A DNA stretch of 64,000 nt from Xiphias gladius (Eukaryota; Chordata; Actinopteri; Istiophoriformes; Xiphiidae): NCBI RefSeq assembly GCF_016859285.1, contig NC_053408.1, forward strand, positions 8,958,213-9,022,212, written 5' to 3'. This document shows, piece by piece, positions 12,924 through 25,259 of this stretch. Positions within the stretch are counted from its first letter, which is position 1; every line of letters starts with the position of its first letter. The notes under the pieces are model-generated. The model was not told where the DNA came from, did not search any database, and was given only the letters and a program-made list of their open reading frames with translations. The translations under genes and the position numbers were made by a program.

Positions 12924-13720
12924 TCATGAAGTGACTTTAAAATGGTGCTTACACACGATTGCATCCAAAGGTATAATCCAGTAGAATAACATATACCGTA
13001 GTACTCTGAAAAGGGGGCAGTCAATGCTTTTATTTCTGGCAGATCTTTCCTCGGTTACTTCAGCAACATTTTGAACGCGCTTTTCAGTTATCTTCACGTC
13101 ACGGCCTCGTTCCCCTTGTTGTTCGTCAGGCACTTCCGATACGCGGTTTCCACGTCGACCGGCAGGTGGCTCTCCGTTCATCTCCCCGCCAGCGGTGGGA
13201 CGACCGACACTGCCGCTCCGTTTTTCCGACTCTCACCGAAATCACGTGAACGCACCGAAGTCTGCGTTTAGACATTTTCTTTTTTTTTTTTTTTTCCCCC
13301 CCTTTTTTAACCGTCATAGACTGGAGACTTAGACGGGGGGGGGGGCGTTTCATAACTCACTGGTTTCATTCACCGCCACATCCCGACGCTGTGAGATGTC
13401 AGTAAATTTTTGCAAGCTGGCACAGGTGGTTCGCCAGCCCTCCCCCCATTGGTCGAGGAGGATCATAAGTCAGGAGCAGGCCGCCGATTGGCCGGCCGGA
13501 GTCAGACGCTGTGAGCTGCGTGGCGTGAATGTTTTCGGGGGCCTTTGAACTGCAGTAACCCCGGTCATGTCAGCCTGGGGTGATGGTGGTATAATGTAAC
13601 TTCGCCACGCATCACACCACGGCGGCGTCCTGAGTCATGCTGCACTTTCGCTCTATGGGACACTGCGTCGGCTCAGTGTTTCATAAAGACGCAATGTGCT
13701 GACGGAAACTCCCGACATAC
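12924..13720. promoter_or_regulatory. Orphan CpG-rich, CCAAT-bearing patch
   Basis: From about 13080 to 13720 CpG density is visibly higher than in the flanks, and inverted CCAAT boxes (ATTGG) occur near 13449 and 13486. The composition resembles the promoter regions at 23.5, 25.6 and 39 kb. No recognised gene starts on either strand within several kilobases. It could be a promoter of an unannotated transcript, a relic promoter or a GC-rich repeat. Short open frames across it do not resemble known proteins. Confidence 0.3.
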
Positions 13721-13795
13721 CGGTTGTAGGGACACTGGGAGTCAAGTGCGGTGGCGTAGAAAGTTATGATCCTGCCGGAGGCCACTCCACCGTGA

Positions 13796-15137
13796 CCAGC
13801 AGTGGAAAAATATACCCGAGTGCCTTTACTTTACTTGATTATTTCCAAACTCATGTATCTGACAGCTTCAGTTACTTTGCTAATTCACGTTATTGATACA
13901 AAATATAACAAACGCGTGAATTCTGAAGTAAGGTATCCTGGCAGCAGATCAGGTAGTTCAAATTAGTCCCACCTTTACCAGCTGTGACATTAAAGTGATG
14001 ATCACATGAATGCATCAATAATTCTAATCCAGTAATAATAATAATAATATATGTTATTCTGAAATGGCTCATGCTGCTCTAGGTGTAGTTTTGCTTTTGG
14101 TAATTAAAGTCTGTTTTGATGCTAATACTGTAGATAGACACAATTTTTAATGCACTTGTTACGGAGTATTTCTATAACATAGTATTGCTTGTCACGGTTC
14201 TCAGAAAGGGGACCCAAGAGCACGACTCAGGAGGCAGATGTAAAAGTAAGCAGTCTTTATATGGGTTGGGGGAAAAAAAGGAGGGATACAAAGATCCAAG
14301 AAGGCTCAAGCAAAATCCCCCTCAAAAAAAAAAACACACGCAAGGTCAGGATCCAAACAGGCGGGCGAAGAAACAGAGCCCCCCCCCGGAAAGGTAAGGC
14401 ACGCAGGGACAATCTGGCACAGGCCAAGTGGAAGCTAAATGGCGGATGAGGAAATGGGGAAGAGGTGAGCAGACAATGGGGAGGACGGGCAGGTCAGGTG
14501 ATTCTCCTGGCAGGAAAAGCAGGCAGGTGAGAGTGGCAGGGTCTGAAAAGACAGCAGAATTAGAACACGCATGCACGGACAAGTGGACTGGATGATGAAA
14601 AGATGAATGAGCAGACTGAAAGTCAAGACCACAACAGTTGCTACTTTTGCTTTGGTGGACGGTAATGAAGTACATTAACTCAGTGAATGAGGATTTTTGC
14701 AGCGTCTGCCTCTTTCTATTTCTATTTACGGGGGAAATATTGTACTTCTCCATTACATTATCTGACCGCTATAGTCATTAGTCACTTAGCATTAACATTT
14801 TATATAAAAGCCTAAGATCAGTTTATAAGATAGGATACATTGCCATAGATGAGACGACCAACAACATGTAAAGTGGTTAAAATTATCCCCAGCTCAACCA
14901 GCTACATCCTTAAAATGCTGCTTACATGTTAATGCATACATAATAATATTCCACAGCAGAGCAGCATACTCTGAAAGAAGCCATTCTGCATTTTGATACT
15001 TTAAGTATATTCTGACAAGGTACTTTTACTTAATGACATTTTCAGTGCAGGGCTTTTACTAGTAACAGAGTATTTTTAGACTTTGGTATTACTAATTTTA
15101 CTTAACACGAGGATTTGAGTACTTCTTCCGCCACTGG
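13796..15137 (+). mobile_element. Nested pair of hAT-like MITE copies (family M1)
   Basis: One M1 copy begins near 13796 with CAGTGGAAAAATA and reads through the family landmarks (ATCTGACAGCT, ACATTAAAGTGATG, AATGCATCAATAAT) up to a break at 14189. A second, more complete stretch runs from about 14650 to CTTCTTCCGCCACTG at 15137. The same family is seen with clean ends at 36991-37486 and 46781-47255. A different element interrupts the first copy. Confidence 0.6.
14190..14637 (+). mobile_element. Unclassified ~450 bp element inserted in a MITE
   Basis: It starts TGTCACGGTTCTCAG and ends near CCACAACAG. It is flanked by TTGCT at 14185-14189 and 14638-14642, a candidate 5-bp target-site duplication, and the flanking MITE reads continuously if the element is removed. 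I recognise the internal text (GACAATGGGGAGGACGGG, CTCCTGGCAGGAAAAG) as a repeat common in fish. The class, LTR remnant or TIR element, cannot be settled. Confidence 0.55.
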
Positions 15138-15150
15138 CTGCACCTATAGG

Positions 15151-15420
15151 TTAGTTTCATTACTAATTAAGATTTTTTCGATGTAATCGCTTAGTCTCTT
15201 ACGATGCAAGAAAATGATGAAAAATGCACATTACAAATTAACACAGTCCAAAGTGCACCCCTTTTGCCTCTTGTGTCCAACTAAAACAGGCCAAAACAAA
15301 ATATTACATTTACTGGGACATAAAATGGTCAAAGACCTCACAGGAGAAGCTGGAATTTTGACATTTTTGCTTGATAAATGACCTAAATTATCATCTGACT
15401 GATTAATTAACGAATTTTTT
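15151..15420. repeat. Copy of AT-rich interspersed repeat (family R1)
   Basis: It contains TACTAATTAAGATTTTTTCG, GCTTAGTCTCTTACGATG and a terminal GATTAATTAACGAATTTTTT, all typical of the family. Confidence 0.4.
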
Positions 15421-15764
15421 CAAAAATTAGGGAACTTTGCTCAACAAAAACAATCATAACTCCCACGCACCCTGTACTCCTCAGCCTGAAACAGTCAGAT
15501 GGTTCATAAACTGGTTTCTGGTAAGCACACCGGTACTACATTCCTCCCTGCCCTGTGTAAACCATTTGAGAATGCTTTATTCATCTGCAGGCAAGAGCTA
15601 ATAACTGTAGTGTTAAATAGAAGAGATATATTTGACTTGCACAATTATGTCAGCAGCAAACAGGATGTGCTCAGTTTTTTACCACAGAAGGCAAACGCTC
15701 GCCAGGGGACAGAAAATCCCCAGACAAATCCCCGTTTTTACAAAAAAAAAAAAAAACGGTGGTG

Positions 15765-16521
15765 GGAGAAGTATTCAGGTCATTGACTTCAGTAAATTTA
15801 GCAATAGCACAATGTAAAAATACTCCAGTACAAGTATCCATCCAGTGTGCATCCAGTGTTCCTGACGTATTCTTCATATTATTATTTCCTGACGTTTTAG
15901 TTCTATATGATATTATACTGTCTTTCTGACTCATACTTTATAAACTGATCTTATGTTTTATGTGTAAAAACGTTAATCCGGAGAGTAGCTCTGCATTTCT
16001 GATAGATTGTAGCTGATGAAAAACTACACTATTTCACTCCGAAATAGGCGTCAAATTATCCAATCGGTCACACAAAAATCCAAGATTAGAGAAAAGTGCA
16101 AAATGCGAATACACATTTGTGAGGCGGAACGTTGCTCTTGCTTCTTTCCTCTCCCCGTCATGAACCCTAAAGATTTATTTTGTGGCCCTGTGGAGGGGAC
16201 TCACCCCTAGGTCAGGGCACCAAAAAAAATCAAACTGTATATAAAGTAGTTAAATTATTTCCACCTCGACTAGTTACAACAGTAAAGTGCTGCTTAGACA
16301 CTGATGCACCAGCATTTAAAATCTATTATTGTAATATATGAACTAATAATGAATCAGTTACAGGGACATTTTTTCTGCATTTACTTTTGATGCTTCTGTA
16401 TTTTTACTTAGATGCAGCATAGAATTTTGAACACAGGACTTTTACTTGTAATGAAGTACCTTTACATTAATGTCTTGGTACTCTTACTTGAGTACAGGAC
16501 CTGAAAAATTCTTCCACCACT
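15765..16521. mobile_element. Two partial MITE M1 copies in opposite orientation
   Basis: Bases from about 15765 read GGGAGAAGTATTCAGGTCAT followed by the reversed M1 landmarks. Bases from about 16220 to 16521 read forward M1 landmarks (GTATATAAAGTAGTTAAATT, AGGACTTTTACTTGTAATGA) and end TTCTTCCACCACTG. The text between 15.96 and 16.2 kb is unrelated. Confidence 0.5.
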
Positions 16522-16524
16522 GTC

Positions 16525-18986
16525 AGCCAGAGGAGGCTGAGCGGGCTCCTTCTCCAGTACTGTTAAATGGTGGAGCCTGAACGCAGCCCCGCTCATTGCA
16601 GGACACCAGAAGCCCTGGCAGCTTCTGGCCTCATTCTTCACTGAACCAAGATTAAATGCTCCACGTTTGCAGGTGGTTTTGCCGCTCTTGTTAAGACTGC
16701 CTGCGGCAGCTGTAGCTGGATCATCCGTTTCACTTTGTGTCAAAACTGAGCCACGACAGCTTGCATCAAAAAGAGCAGAACCAAGAGGACTAAAATTGCA
16801 AGCAAGGTCAAGGTGGCAGAGAAAGCGAAGACACAGTGAGTTAAAAAAAAAAAAAAAAAAAAAAAGAAGAGCAACAACTGTTCATTGAATTACGAGTGTA
16901 TTGAAAATATTGTGAATTTTATTTCAGAATTACAGTTGATATTTGACATAATCATTCAGACTGACAACCTTTTGATCCTCATTGTCATTAGGAAAATGTT
17001 GATTTCGACCCTCTGGACAGCGGGAGTTGTTTGCATGGCTTGTGATGTTTTAGTGTCGGATTTGGTAAGTGCTCTGATGATGCTCTAAACATTCCTCACA
17101 ACAGCACCTTTGTTTGGAAGTTTTCTTACGGAGATGCTTTGATGGGCTGAAACTAGTTGGCACATCCCTCAGGGACCATATTAAACGCTCAGGTTTTTTA
17201 AAAATAAAAACAATGTTCGACATGGTGCTTCAGCCTGTAAACATGGACCTTGGTCAGATTTGTTTTGTGGTATTTGGGCCTTTTTATCTTAACTGACAGG
17301 ACATGAAGAAGATCAGGAATGGCTATAAGTCATAAGGCATTAGGTTGTATCCTGACTCGTGGGAAAAAATAAATAAGTGCTCCAATTTTATATATTTTAC
17401 GAGACAGTCTGCCAAATCTTGGAATGCAGAAACTTGTTCAGGTTAGAGCAAAATGTTTTTTAGTCAATAAGAAAAAATAAAAGAAATAAATACATAAATA
17501 AGATAACGTCAGCATTCCCCACACCAGAATTGAAGATGAACATAGACATCGATGCACCTGAAATTTTGCAACAATTAGCTTTGCAGGACTTCAAAGGGAA
17601 ACCAGACCCCTGTCTCCGAAATCACCAAGGCAACAGTTCTGATGATCCAAAAGCGATGCAGCTCCACTGTACATTACAAAAATAGACGCAGTTCTGCCAT
17701 TAGAGTCACCGACAAAAAGAAAAAAAAAACAGCTCACCACAACACCTACTACAGTATATTGTCATGCATGGGTGGCATGTTGTTTTGTAACACCAGAACT
17801 GTCACATGACTGGCTGCTACGTCGACCAATGAGACCTCTGCTGCAGATGTTTCAGGACAAAAGAGGGACATGTTGGATAGAATCTCAAAAAGGAAGGAAA
17901 AGCCACCGCTGCCACAATGTTAAAAAACTTCCACAATGATGTTGAGTGAAGGAACAGTATCGACTTAGTGTGCTCTAGTGGACCACAGAGATGGTTATAA
18001 ATATGTCAACAACTCTTGGCACTGTGATATATTCATCAAAAAACAAAAAAGTCAATTAAACATCGCATGGTTCTAAGGTAAAATAACATTTATCATTTGC
18101 TTTGATTATCGAATGGCAGTTTTAATTTAATGATAAATGTGTCCCTAATATTGTCTTGAAAAAGCTCCATCCAATTACTCCACGGATTGAATACAGTATT
18201 CGTGTTTTCTATTTCCTGTTTTCTGCAGGAGACAACCAAGTTATTCACAGAAACACTCTGCATGACTTGGTTTCTGTACAGTTTTGGCGTACTGGTTGTC
18301 AGCATAGTCAAGTTATAAGAAGATGCTCTGGGTTCCCTCACACTTCCGTCGCGCGCCATATTTCATTAAAGCCAGCAACTTTTTTTTCTTTTATAACAAA
18401 ACAATTCAAACTCTCATCCTTTGTTTTCCCCAACAGATGTTAGAGTGCTCAAAAACTTAAATGTATATCAGAACTGTAAAAACTTGCTGTAAACTGCGAT
18501 AAAGGCAACAGTCATCAGTATCATACCTTATCAGTTAAAACATTGTTACCCCATATTTCAGTGCTCCACTTCTTGTCTATTTTGATTAATAATCGAGTAA
18601 TACTTACATAAAAATGATTGGCTACATGACTGATCTTGCATGAAGAAATGCACACCAAAGTGGCAAAACAGCGGAGAATGAAGTTGACTTTTAAAATATA
18701 TCTACTTCAAATCTAAAACATCTTTGCAAGACCTTGGCCTGACTGAACAATAGCAGCCAAGGCCAAGAGCTTAGCAAAATGTGTTTGTATTTTTTTTTTT
18801 TTTATCCATCTTGAACAATTTGTTTAGTTACAGCTACAAAAAACCACAAAAACAAGCAAAATGTGGTCAAGGCCCTCATGAAGCTGACTTTCATCCTCAG
18901 AGGATGAGAAATGTATAGCTGTCAAAGACTGTGAAGCTTCTTCTTTTCGGTTGTTTTGCCTTGAAGCTGACCACAACTCAACAATC
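16525..18986 (-). other. Non-coding; downstream part is the likely scd 3' UTR
   Basis: There is no recognisable coding exon. The scd stop codon is at 18987-18989 on the minus strand, and fish scd genes tend to have long 3' UTRs, so 17.3-18.99 kb is probably transcribed UTR. A minus-strand AATAAA lies at 16918-16923, but I cannot say that it is used. Confidence 0.35.
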
Positions 18987-21900
18987 TTAGCCACTCCGGT
19001 GGCTGCCGTCTCCGGTGCGCTGTATTCGGGCCAGTACCAGCTCATGGGACACTCTCTTGCGGTCCTTGGCCAGGCCCAAGAAGCACATGAAGTCGATGAA
19101 ACAAGTGGTAAGGTTCAACTTGCAGCCAAACTCGCTGGTTGCATAGTCATAGGGAAACGTGTGGTGGTAGTTGTGAAATCCCTCACCTGTAGGGCACAGG
19201 AAACAGAGATGAAGAGATGATACCAGAAAAACAATAAAGGATTCAGACTCGGCACAGCTGGATGAGGTTTATTAGAAATTTAAATGGATTAGGGACCACA
19301 CAAAACATGTCACATCAACAAAACTAACCACTTCAGTGACACCAAAGAGACTGTGTCACTATGTCATTTAGCAGGATATATGGCAAGCTATGTAACAGAT
19401 GTCACTGATGTTTAATGGAAAGTTACGCCATGTGCCAGGAAAAATGTGTTTTAAGTGTGTAGAGGTGGCCATTTACTCTATGTTTCGGCAACGCCTAAAT
19501 CATGACGCATTGTTGGCACAAGAGTGAAGTTCTCGTAAACCGCTAATGAGACCTACAGCAGGTTTAAGTTCAAACACAACGAACACAGTTGGTCCTATAA
19601 GCAGGAATCCAACAGTGCTGGGGTGATGTGAGGTGATTTTAGTGCAGTGGCTGCATGTGGAACTGCAGGATCACGTGTCGCACACTGGCCACAAAAGACT
19701 TTCTCCCATACACGATCACTACAAAAGAAATGACTGTAAAATGATGCGAGCCTTTTTCTCGGCAACACAAACACCTTGACATGAATTTTTCTATGATCAC
19801 ACTTTAATCAATTTGGTCCAATAAATATTAAAAGGTCTTGAACAGCTTATTAGTAAATTATCTTTGCGCCATCAATGGGCGTGAGGAATTAGCTAGGTCG
19901 GTCAGAGTCTCTAAGACCTAAAGATGCAGACGCCCAATGAGGCCTGATGAGCAGTTATTGTTGGAATGAACTGGGTGCCATCTTAGAGCATCCAGTTCCG
20001 AGTCTAGTTCTTTCAGTAAATCCACTGTCGTCACTGCACTAGTAACTCCTACTTTGATTATTTTACACAATCTTTAGCCCATTCGGTACATCAAATTTTG
20101 GACGAGTCTGAAAAATGGTTTATTTGTTTTATGATATGCCATACTGATTTCCCACCATCAGATACCAACTTGTCTGACATAACCTCCACTAACTCTTGAA
20201 TCCACTGTAAAGCAAAACGTTGGCAACAGGTGTACGTATCAACTCTGAGCAATCCTGCAAAATGTAATGGTATTTCGCCTCTAGGTGGCTCTACAGCAAA
20301 CTGATACGTTTATATTACCATAACTCACTAGTCTTACTTAACAAAAATTAACATATACCTGAATCAACAATGTAGAGACTTCACTTCCTGCATTATTGAT
20401 TGAACTGTGCTGTACCTTTTGGGTTTAAGTTACTCATTGAATCTTCTCTATATCTTTTCTTTCGTTATATTGAGAGCATGCCTTCATGTGTTCTTCGTAC
20501 CTATAGCGCTGAACGTGACAAACTTGTTCTCCCTTGGGTTGATGTTCTTGTCATAGGGCCTGTTTCCCCACATGTGAGCCGCGCTGTTGACCAGCCAGGT
20601 GGCGTTCAGCACCAGGGTGTACCTCAGCAGAGTGGGGATGAAGTACGCCACCCACAGAGACTCCCCCCACAGGTAAAAAGGCACGAACATGGGGACGAAG
20701 AAGCACATGAGCAGCACCGACATCTTGTAATACCTTTCGAGGAGAAGGAGTGGGTTGAGAGCAGAAAGAATGGAACTTAGTCTTTATTCAGTACAACATT
20801 TAACGCCCACAAATGTGCCGCTTGTCAGACATGGGATTGTTAACTCTCTCACCTTCCTCCATATGACAGTTTTATTAAACAGTTTAGTCGATCTCCACTT
20901 GCATGAATGACATGTTAATAGTTGTCATCTTGCTACACCAGAATGTCTGATACAACCGGCATTATAGACACAACTCTGCATCAGTGTTGGGTAAATTGTA
21001 GTAGGTGAAGTTTATTGGTTCTTCCTTTGCTCTTTGTATTACGACGTATTGACAGAAAATAAAACTGTGAAACACAGTGCTGCTTGGTTACTGTCAACAC
21101 TACCTGACAAAGGAGTAAAACGCACCTTTTTTTAATGATTTAACACTTTCATGCTGGTATCTAGCTGTTAGATGAAGAGTACAAGTCAATCACTGAATGA
21201 GGCTACTTACTTCCTTTGAAACATTACAACTTTGTCGGCCAGCAGGTCACTGAGCTCAAGCTTGCGTCCTTTCTCAATGACGTCGGGGTGTTTGCGCACC
21301 AGCAGCCAGCCAATGTGAGCGAAGAAGAAGCCTCGGACGGCGTTGTGAGGGTCTGCGTCTGTCTCTGAATATTTGTGGTGAACCCTGTGGTCTCGAGCCC
21401 ATTCAAAGATATCATTCTGTGGGTTGAAGTGAAGACAGAGATTACATACACCGTAGACACTCTGGTACTTAGGCTGTAATGAAAACTGCTATTATCACAA
21501 CGTTAAGTGTGTGCTTGTGTGACTGTAGATCTGTGCGATCTGTCATTTTTAGTTACCTGAAATGCCATGGAGTTCGCAACACCAAGAAAGATCCTTAGTG
21601 GTAATGACGCCTTGTAGGATCTGTGACTCCACAGGCGGTGAGCTCCTGCAGTAACTCCTAAAGCACTTATCAAAAAACAAAGTACGGCTGTGGGGAGAAA
21701 TGCATCAACAAATTAGTCTGAGCAAATACTACTCATCTCCTCCTGTCACAAGCACTTTATTGCACTAATACTGCACATTGCAAAGTCTTGCTTCAGACAT
21801 TTACTGTAAACTGGTACTGTCCGTTAGGGCAGGGAAGGCATTCCTGCAACAACTTATATATCAGTCATCTAAGATGCATCATGAATTCTGTGTAACTGAA

Positions 21901-23177
21901 GGAGATCATCCCCCTAAAATAGCAAAATGGTTTTAGAAAAAGAAGAAATTATTAATGTACTGTAGGATTTGTTCACCACACTGTCGTTTACAAGGCCTTT
22001 CCTGTTTTTGAAGGCAACATATTTGTGCCTTTTGTTCCAAAAAGCTCCTAACAATACAATCAGACGCATGACCCTAGCTGTCATGCACAATATTTCAGAC
22101 TGAAAATTGTCTAAGATCTGCCTCTGACTGTATTGGTCTGTACTAACTCGTTTCACAAGAAATGGGATAACCATCAACAAAACAAGGTACATTACATGGA
22201 GCTGTGACACACCCTCTCATATCAAATAATGACTAAAGGGATAAAAGCATTTGATGACTGGATGTATGATAAGACTGGAAGCGTGAGAATTGCGAAGAAA
22301 ATGAGGTCCTCAAATGTCTTTTTTTGGTCAAATCAACCGTCCAAAACCCCAAAATATTCAGTTTGCAATTACATAAGACTGAGAAAAACATACACCAAAA
22401 TAGACAGAACTGTTGTCAAATGTTTGGCATTTTAAATTCACAAGTAACTCCGATGATTAATCAGTTATAAGAATAGTTATTTTTTTAAAAAGACCAACTA
22501 ATCAATTAATCGACAAATCGTTGAAGCTTTACTAGATTGTTACTTAATAGCAGCTCTCCGTTGTTAAGGAAAACGTGTTATTTTCCTGCCGATCGCGCAC
22601 TGCACAGTTTGCAGCTTTGGGATGCATGCTGTGACATGAAATCTCTAATGACATGGGCCTCATCTACTTTAGGGCACTGGGAGGATCATGCACAGGGTCT
22701 ATGCCACCACCTCTTTGCATGCACGCACCAGCGGTGAGAGAGCGGGCTGGGCCGCTGACATAACAGCTGTGATATTAGGAAAAAAAAACAAAAACAAAAA
22801 CAAAAAAAAACGAAAAACAAAAAAAACAAGATGACACACACAAATGTAGCTAAACGAAAATGCCACAAGCAACACCCAGCCTGTGCAGAAATTCTGTAAC
22901 AGGTAGATTTCCTGGTTTACTTACACCAAAGCAAGGTCGGAAGAGATGCTGAAGGGATGAGGAGTATGCTGTAAGCGGAACCTATATGCAAGAGAGTCAT
23001 CATTATGACATTTTTCCACACGATGATCCTGGGAGGTTTGGGGCCCTCTTTCTCTTTGTACGTGTGATCAAACGTGTCTTCTCTGGTGGCCTCCGGAGGA
23101 ACATTCCCGTTGCCGGACTTGTGCTGCTGCTGCTGCTGCTGCTGCTTCTCCGACGCCTCCGCCTCCGTCTCCGTCAT
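18987..23177 (-). CDS. scd: Stearoyl-CoA (delta-9) desaturase
   Basis: This ER-membrane enzyme puts a cis double bond at C9 of stearoyl- and palmitoyl-CoA using cytochrome b5 and a di-iron centre. Coding exons, in transcript order: 22925-23177, 21557-21687, 21211-21416, 20501-20733, 18987-19186. They total 1023 bases, giving 340 aa, and all phases close. The three histidine boxes are intact: HRLWSH (residues 101-106), HRVHH (138-142) and HNYHH (279-283), and the sequence ends TGDGSHRSG. The N-terminus carries a seven-Gln run at residues 12-18, coded by a CAG-type repeat, where the family varies. The start at 23177 is preceded in transcript order by an acceptor at 23201-23206, implying a 5' non-coding exon. 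Fish can carry more than one scd copy; which one this is cannot be told here. Confidence 0.97.
22300..22530. repeat. Copy of AT-rich interspersed repeat (family R1) in scd intron 1
   Basis: It reads in reverse: TTTTTTTGGTCAAATCAACC, then GATGATTAATCAGTTATAAG and ACTAATCAATTAATCGACAA at its end. Confidence 0.45.
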
Positions 23178-23200
23178 CGCGGCTGCTGCTCGGGCGATGC

Positions 23201-23720
23201 TCTGGGCGGCAAAAACGCGAGATAAAATCGGTCACCTCGGTTTCTAGTGCGTCGCTAAAACACCCTCATCACACGGCGAATACCTTACGCCGTTTCAGTG
23301 CTTTCCCGCTAGCCCGGCGGGCTAGCTTTTATAGCCCGGTAGGCTAGCTGCTTCGAGCTGGATGGTCATGTAACGATGATGCTGACTTCTCGCTGAGATA
23401 CGACACTCGCCGCGTTGCATAACACCGACATTACACCTGTAGAAAAACAATAAAAGGCAGACAAATGACTCACCAATGACAAGGTAGACGACTGGGAAGG
23501 GGAGTCCGGCGGTTAAACGGAGACAAAATGTTCCGTTTAACCCAAAACTACAGCAACCCAGAAAGGGAGAGCGACAGTCAGCTCTGCGGCGAACGCATCA
23601 ATGGGAGTTGGAGCTGGACGTGCGACTGGCCAATCAGCGCCCAAATCGCGCCCGGAGCTCGGGCTCCGATTGGCTGCCTGTTTATCTGCTGTTCACCTTT
23701 TATTCATTCTCTTGCCAGAT
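23201..23720 (-). promoter_or_regulatory. scd 5' non-coding exon and CCAAT-box promoter
   Basis: A consensus minus-strand donor (GTGAGT) lies at 23468-23473, and the matching acceptor (CCGCCCAG) ends at 23202, just before the coding exon, so a non-coding first exon ends at 23474. Two NF-Y-type boxes, CCAATCAGC at 23630 and ATTGGCTG at 23669, sit upstream in a GC-rich patch. Mammalian SCD promoters are known to use NF-Y together with SREBP sites; no clear sterol element was seen here. The start site, probably near 23.54-23.56 kb, is inferred. Confidence 0.5.
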
Positions 23721-24090
23721 GTATATTTACCTCCCCGGGAGAGCAGCTGCTGTTGTCTAGACATGTAGTGGATCAACCGCGCTCATATTTCCATTCACGC
23801 ATGGATTAAAAGGTATCGACAGCGTTAGAAAATGGTGTCAAAGTAGACGAGGAAGCAAGTCAGTTACTCGCTGTGCTTAGAGAGGAACCCCCCCCCCCCG
23901 CCCACAAATGCAAGGAAAATACAGGGATGCTTGATCTGTCGCGTCAATCCTTTTGTATGATGGCAGGAATATAACAGTTATATAACTGTATAACTGTCTG
24001 TAAACATTGCCATTTTAGCCTTTCTTCAAATGTTAAAGTACTGTTACTTTTTTATTTTGTGAAAAAAAAGAGGGGGGGGGGGGGGTAAAC

Positions 24091-24824
24091 TAACTAAAAG
24101 TTTGGGCTACCTACAAAAGTCAGGACTTTTTTAACCTGCCCTTTGCCAACTTAGCATGGGCGTGGGAGTATTCTGCTTCAGGGTGTGCGGGCAGCCTGTT
24201 GCACAGGAAACACTGCCCAAATAGAGGGAAGAATTCATCCCACTAAATATCAGCAAATTCTGGATGCAAATGTCCTGCAGTCCATCAGGATAGTAAGAGT
24301 GAAAAGAGGCTCCTACGACGGGACAATGATCCGAAGCAGACCTCAAAATCCACCATGAACTGCTTGAAGAAAGCCAAGCTGAGGCTTTTGGAGCGGCCCT
24401 CGCGGTCCCCCTGACCTGAACATCATTGAAAATCTGTAGGTAGATCTTGGGTGGGTGGCGAAGGCAGACACAGGACATTCTGTGTGTGAAAGACTAAGCC
24501 TGAAAACATCTCTGAACTTGAAGTGATCTGCCAAGTGAGTGGGTGAAAATTTCAAAATCAAGATTAGACGGACATTTTGCTGGCTATAAAAAACACGTAC
24601 AAGCTATGATATTTGAAAAAGGAGGTCTTGCACATGCCACAGTAACTGTTGAATTTCTTTCCATTTTTATTTGGTTCATGAAATAAGAAGAATACATTAA
24701 CATTTGAAGAAGACATTTTTAATGTCTGCTTGCTGCAGTGGGTGTATTTACTTTTTTTTCACTTCAAAAAATGAAAAACTATGGAATTTGCCAAGGGGTG
24801 CCCAGACTTTCGCACAGAACTGTA
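24091..24824 (+). mobile_element. Degenerate Tc1/mariner-like transposon fossil
   Basis: The right end GGGGTGCCCAGACTTTCGCA through ACTGTA (24795-24824) is a Tc1-type inverted terminus, and a weak inverse of it (AAAAGTTTGGGCTACC) lies at 24097-24112. Between them, plus-strand frames encode scraps of a DDE transposase: DNDPK-type text at 24322 and a PDLNIIENL motif near 24411-24437 in another frame, followed at once by a stop. Frameshifts and stops show it is dead. It sits between the divergent scd and dnajb12 genes. Confidence 0.75.
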
Positions 24825-25259
24825 AATATTCAAGTTATCTTAGAGGCAGTAAAATGAAATGTCCCAAGATAACATTTATGTCTTTATAAACCTGCTACTG
24901 AATAGGAATAAGAATGTCTCTCGTTCGTGTTGTGAATTTCAACCTGCAGCTAAAAGCTTTGCACTATTTATTGCAATCAAATCATGTAAAAAGACTATTA
25001 ACAGAGTCACAGATGGATCACTGAACTGGGCAAAGGCCCAAGGGGTCAGGTGGTCCCTGGTCCAGAGCCTCTTTTTGATATGACTGTTAAGATTGATTTT
25101 CAGAAAAGTGAATCAAACTAGAAAGAGACACAAAATGACTTTACAAAAAATAAAATATAATGACAATGGGATAAAATAGCTACAAAGAGACGCATGACTG
25201 TGAGGAGACAGAAAAAAACACACAAAAATTCACTAAACAACCAAAAAGAGAGAGAAAAC

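Noticed and set aside
12200-18900. A wnt8b gene between sec31b and scd, as expected from the human order
   Set aside because: No Cys-rich Wnt exons were seen on either strand; the interval is repeats and non-coding DNA.
22917-22924. Extension of scd exon 1 to the end of its open frame
   Set aside because: The perfect donor GTAAGT (complement at 22919-22924) ends the exon at 22925 and gives the phase needed by exon 2.
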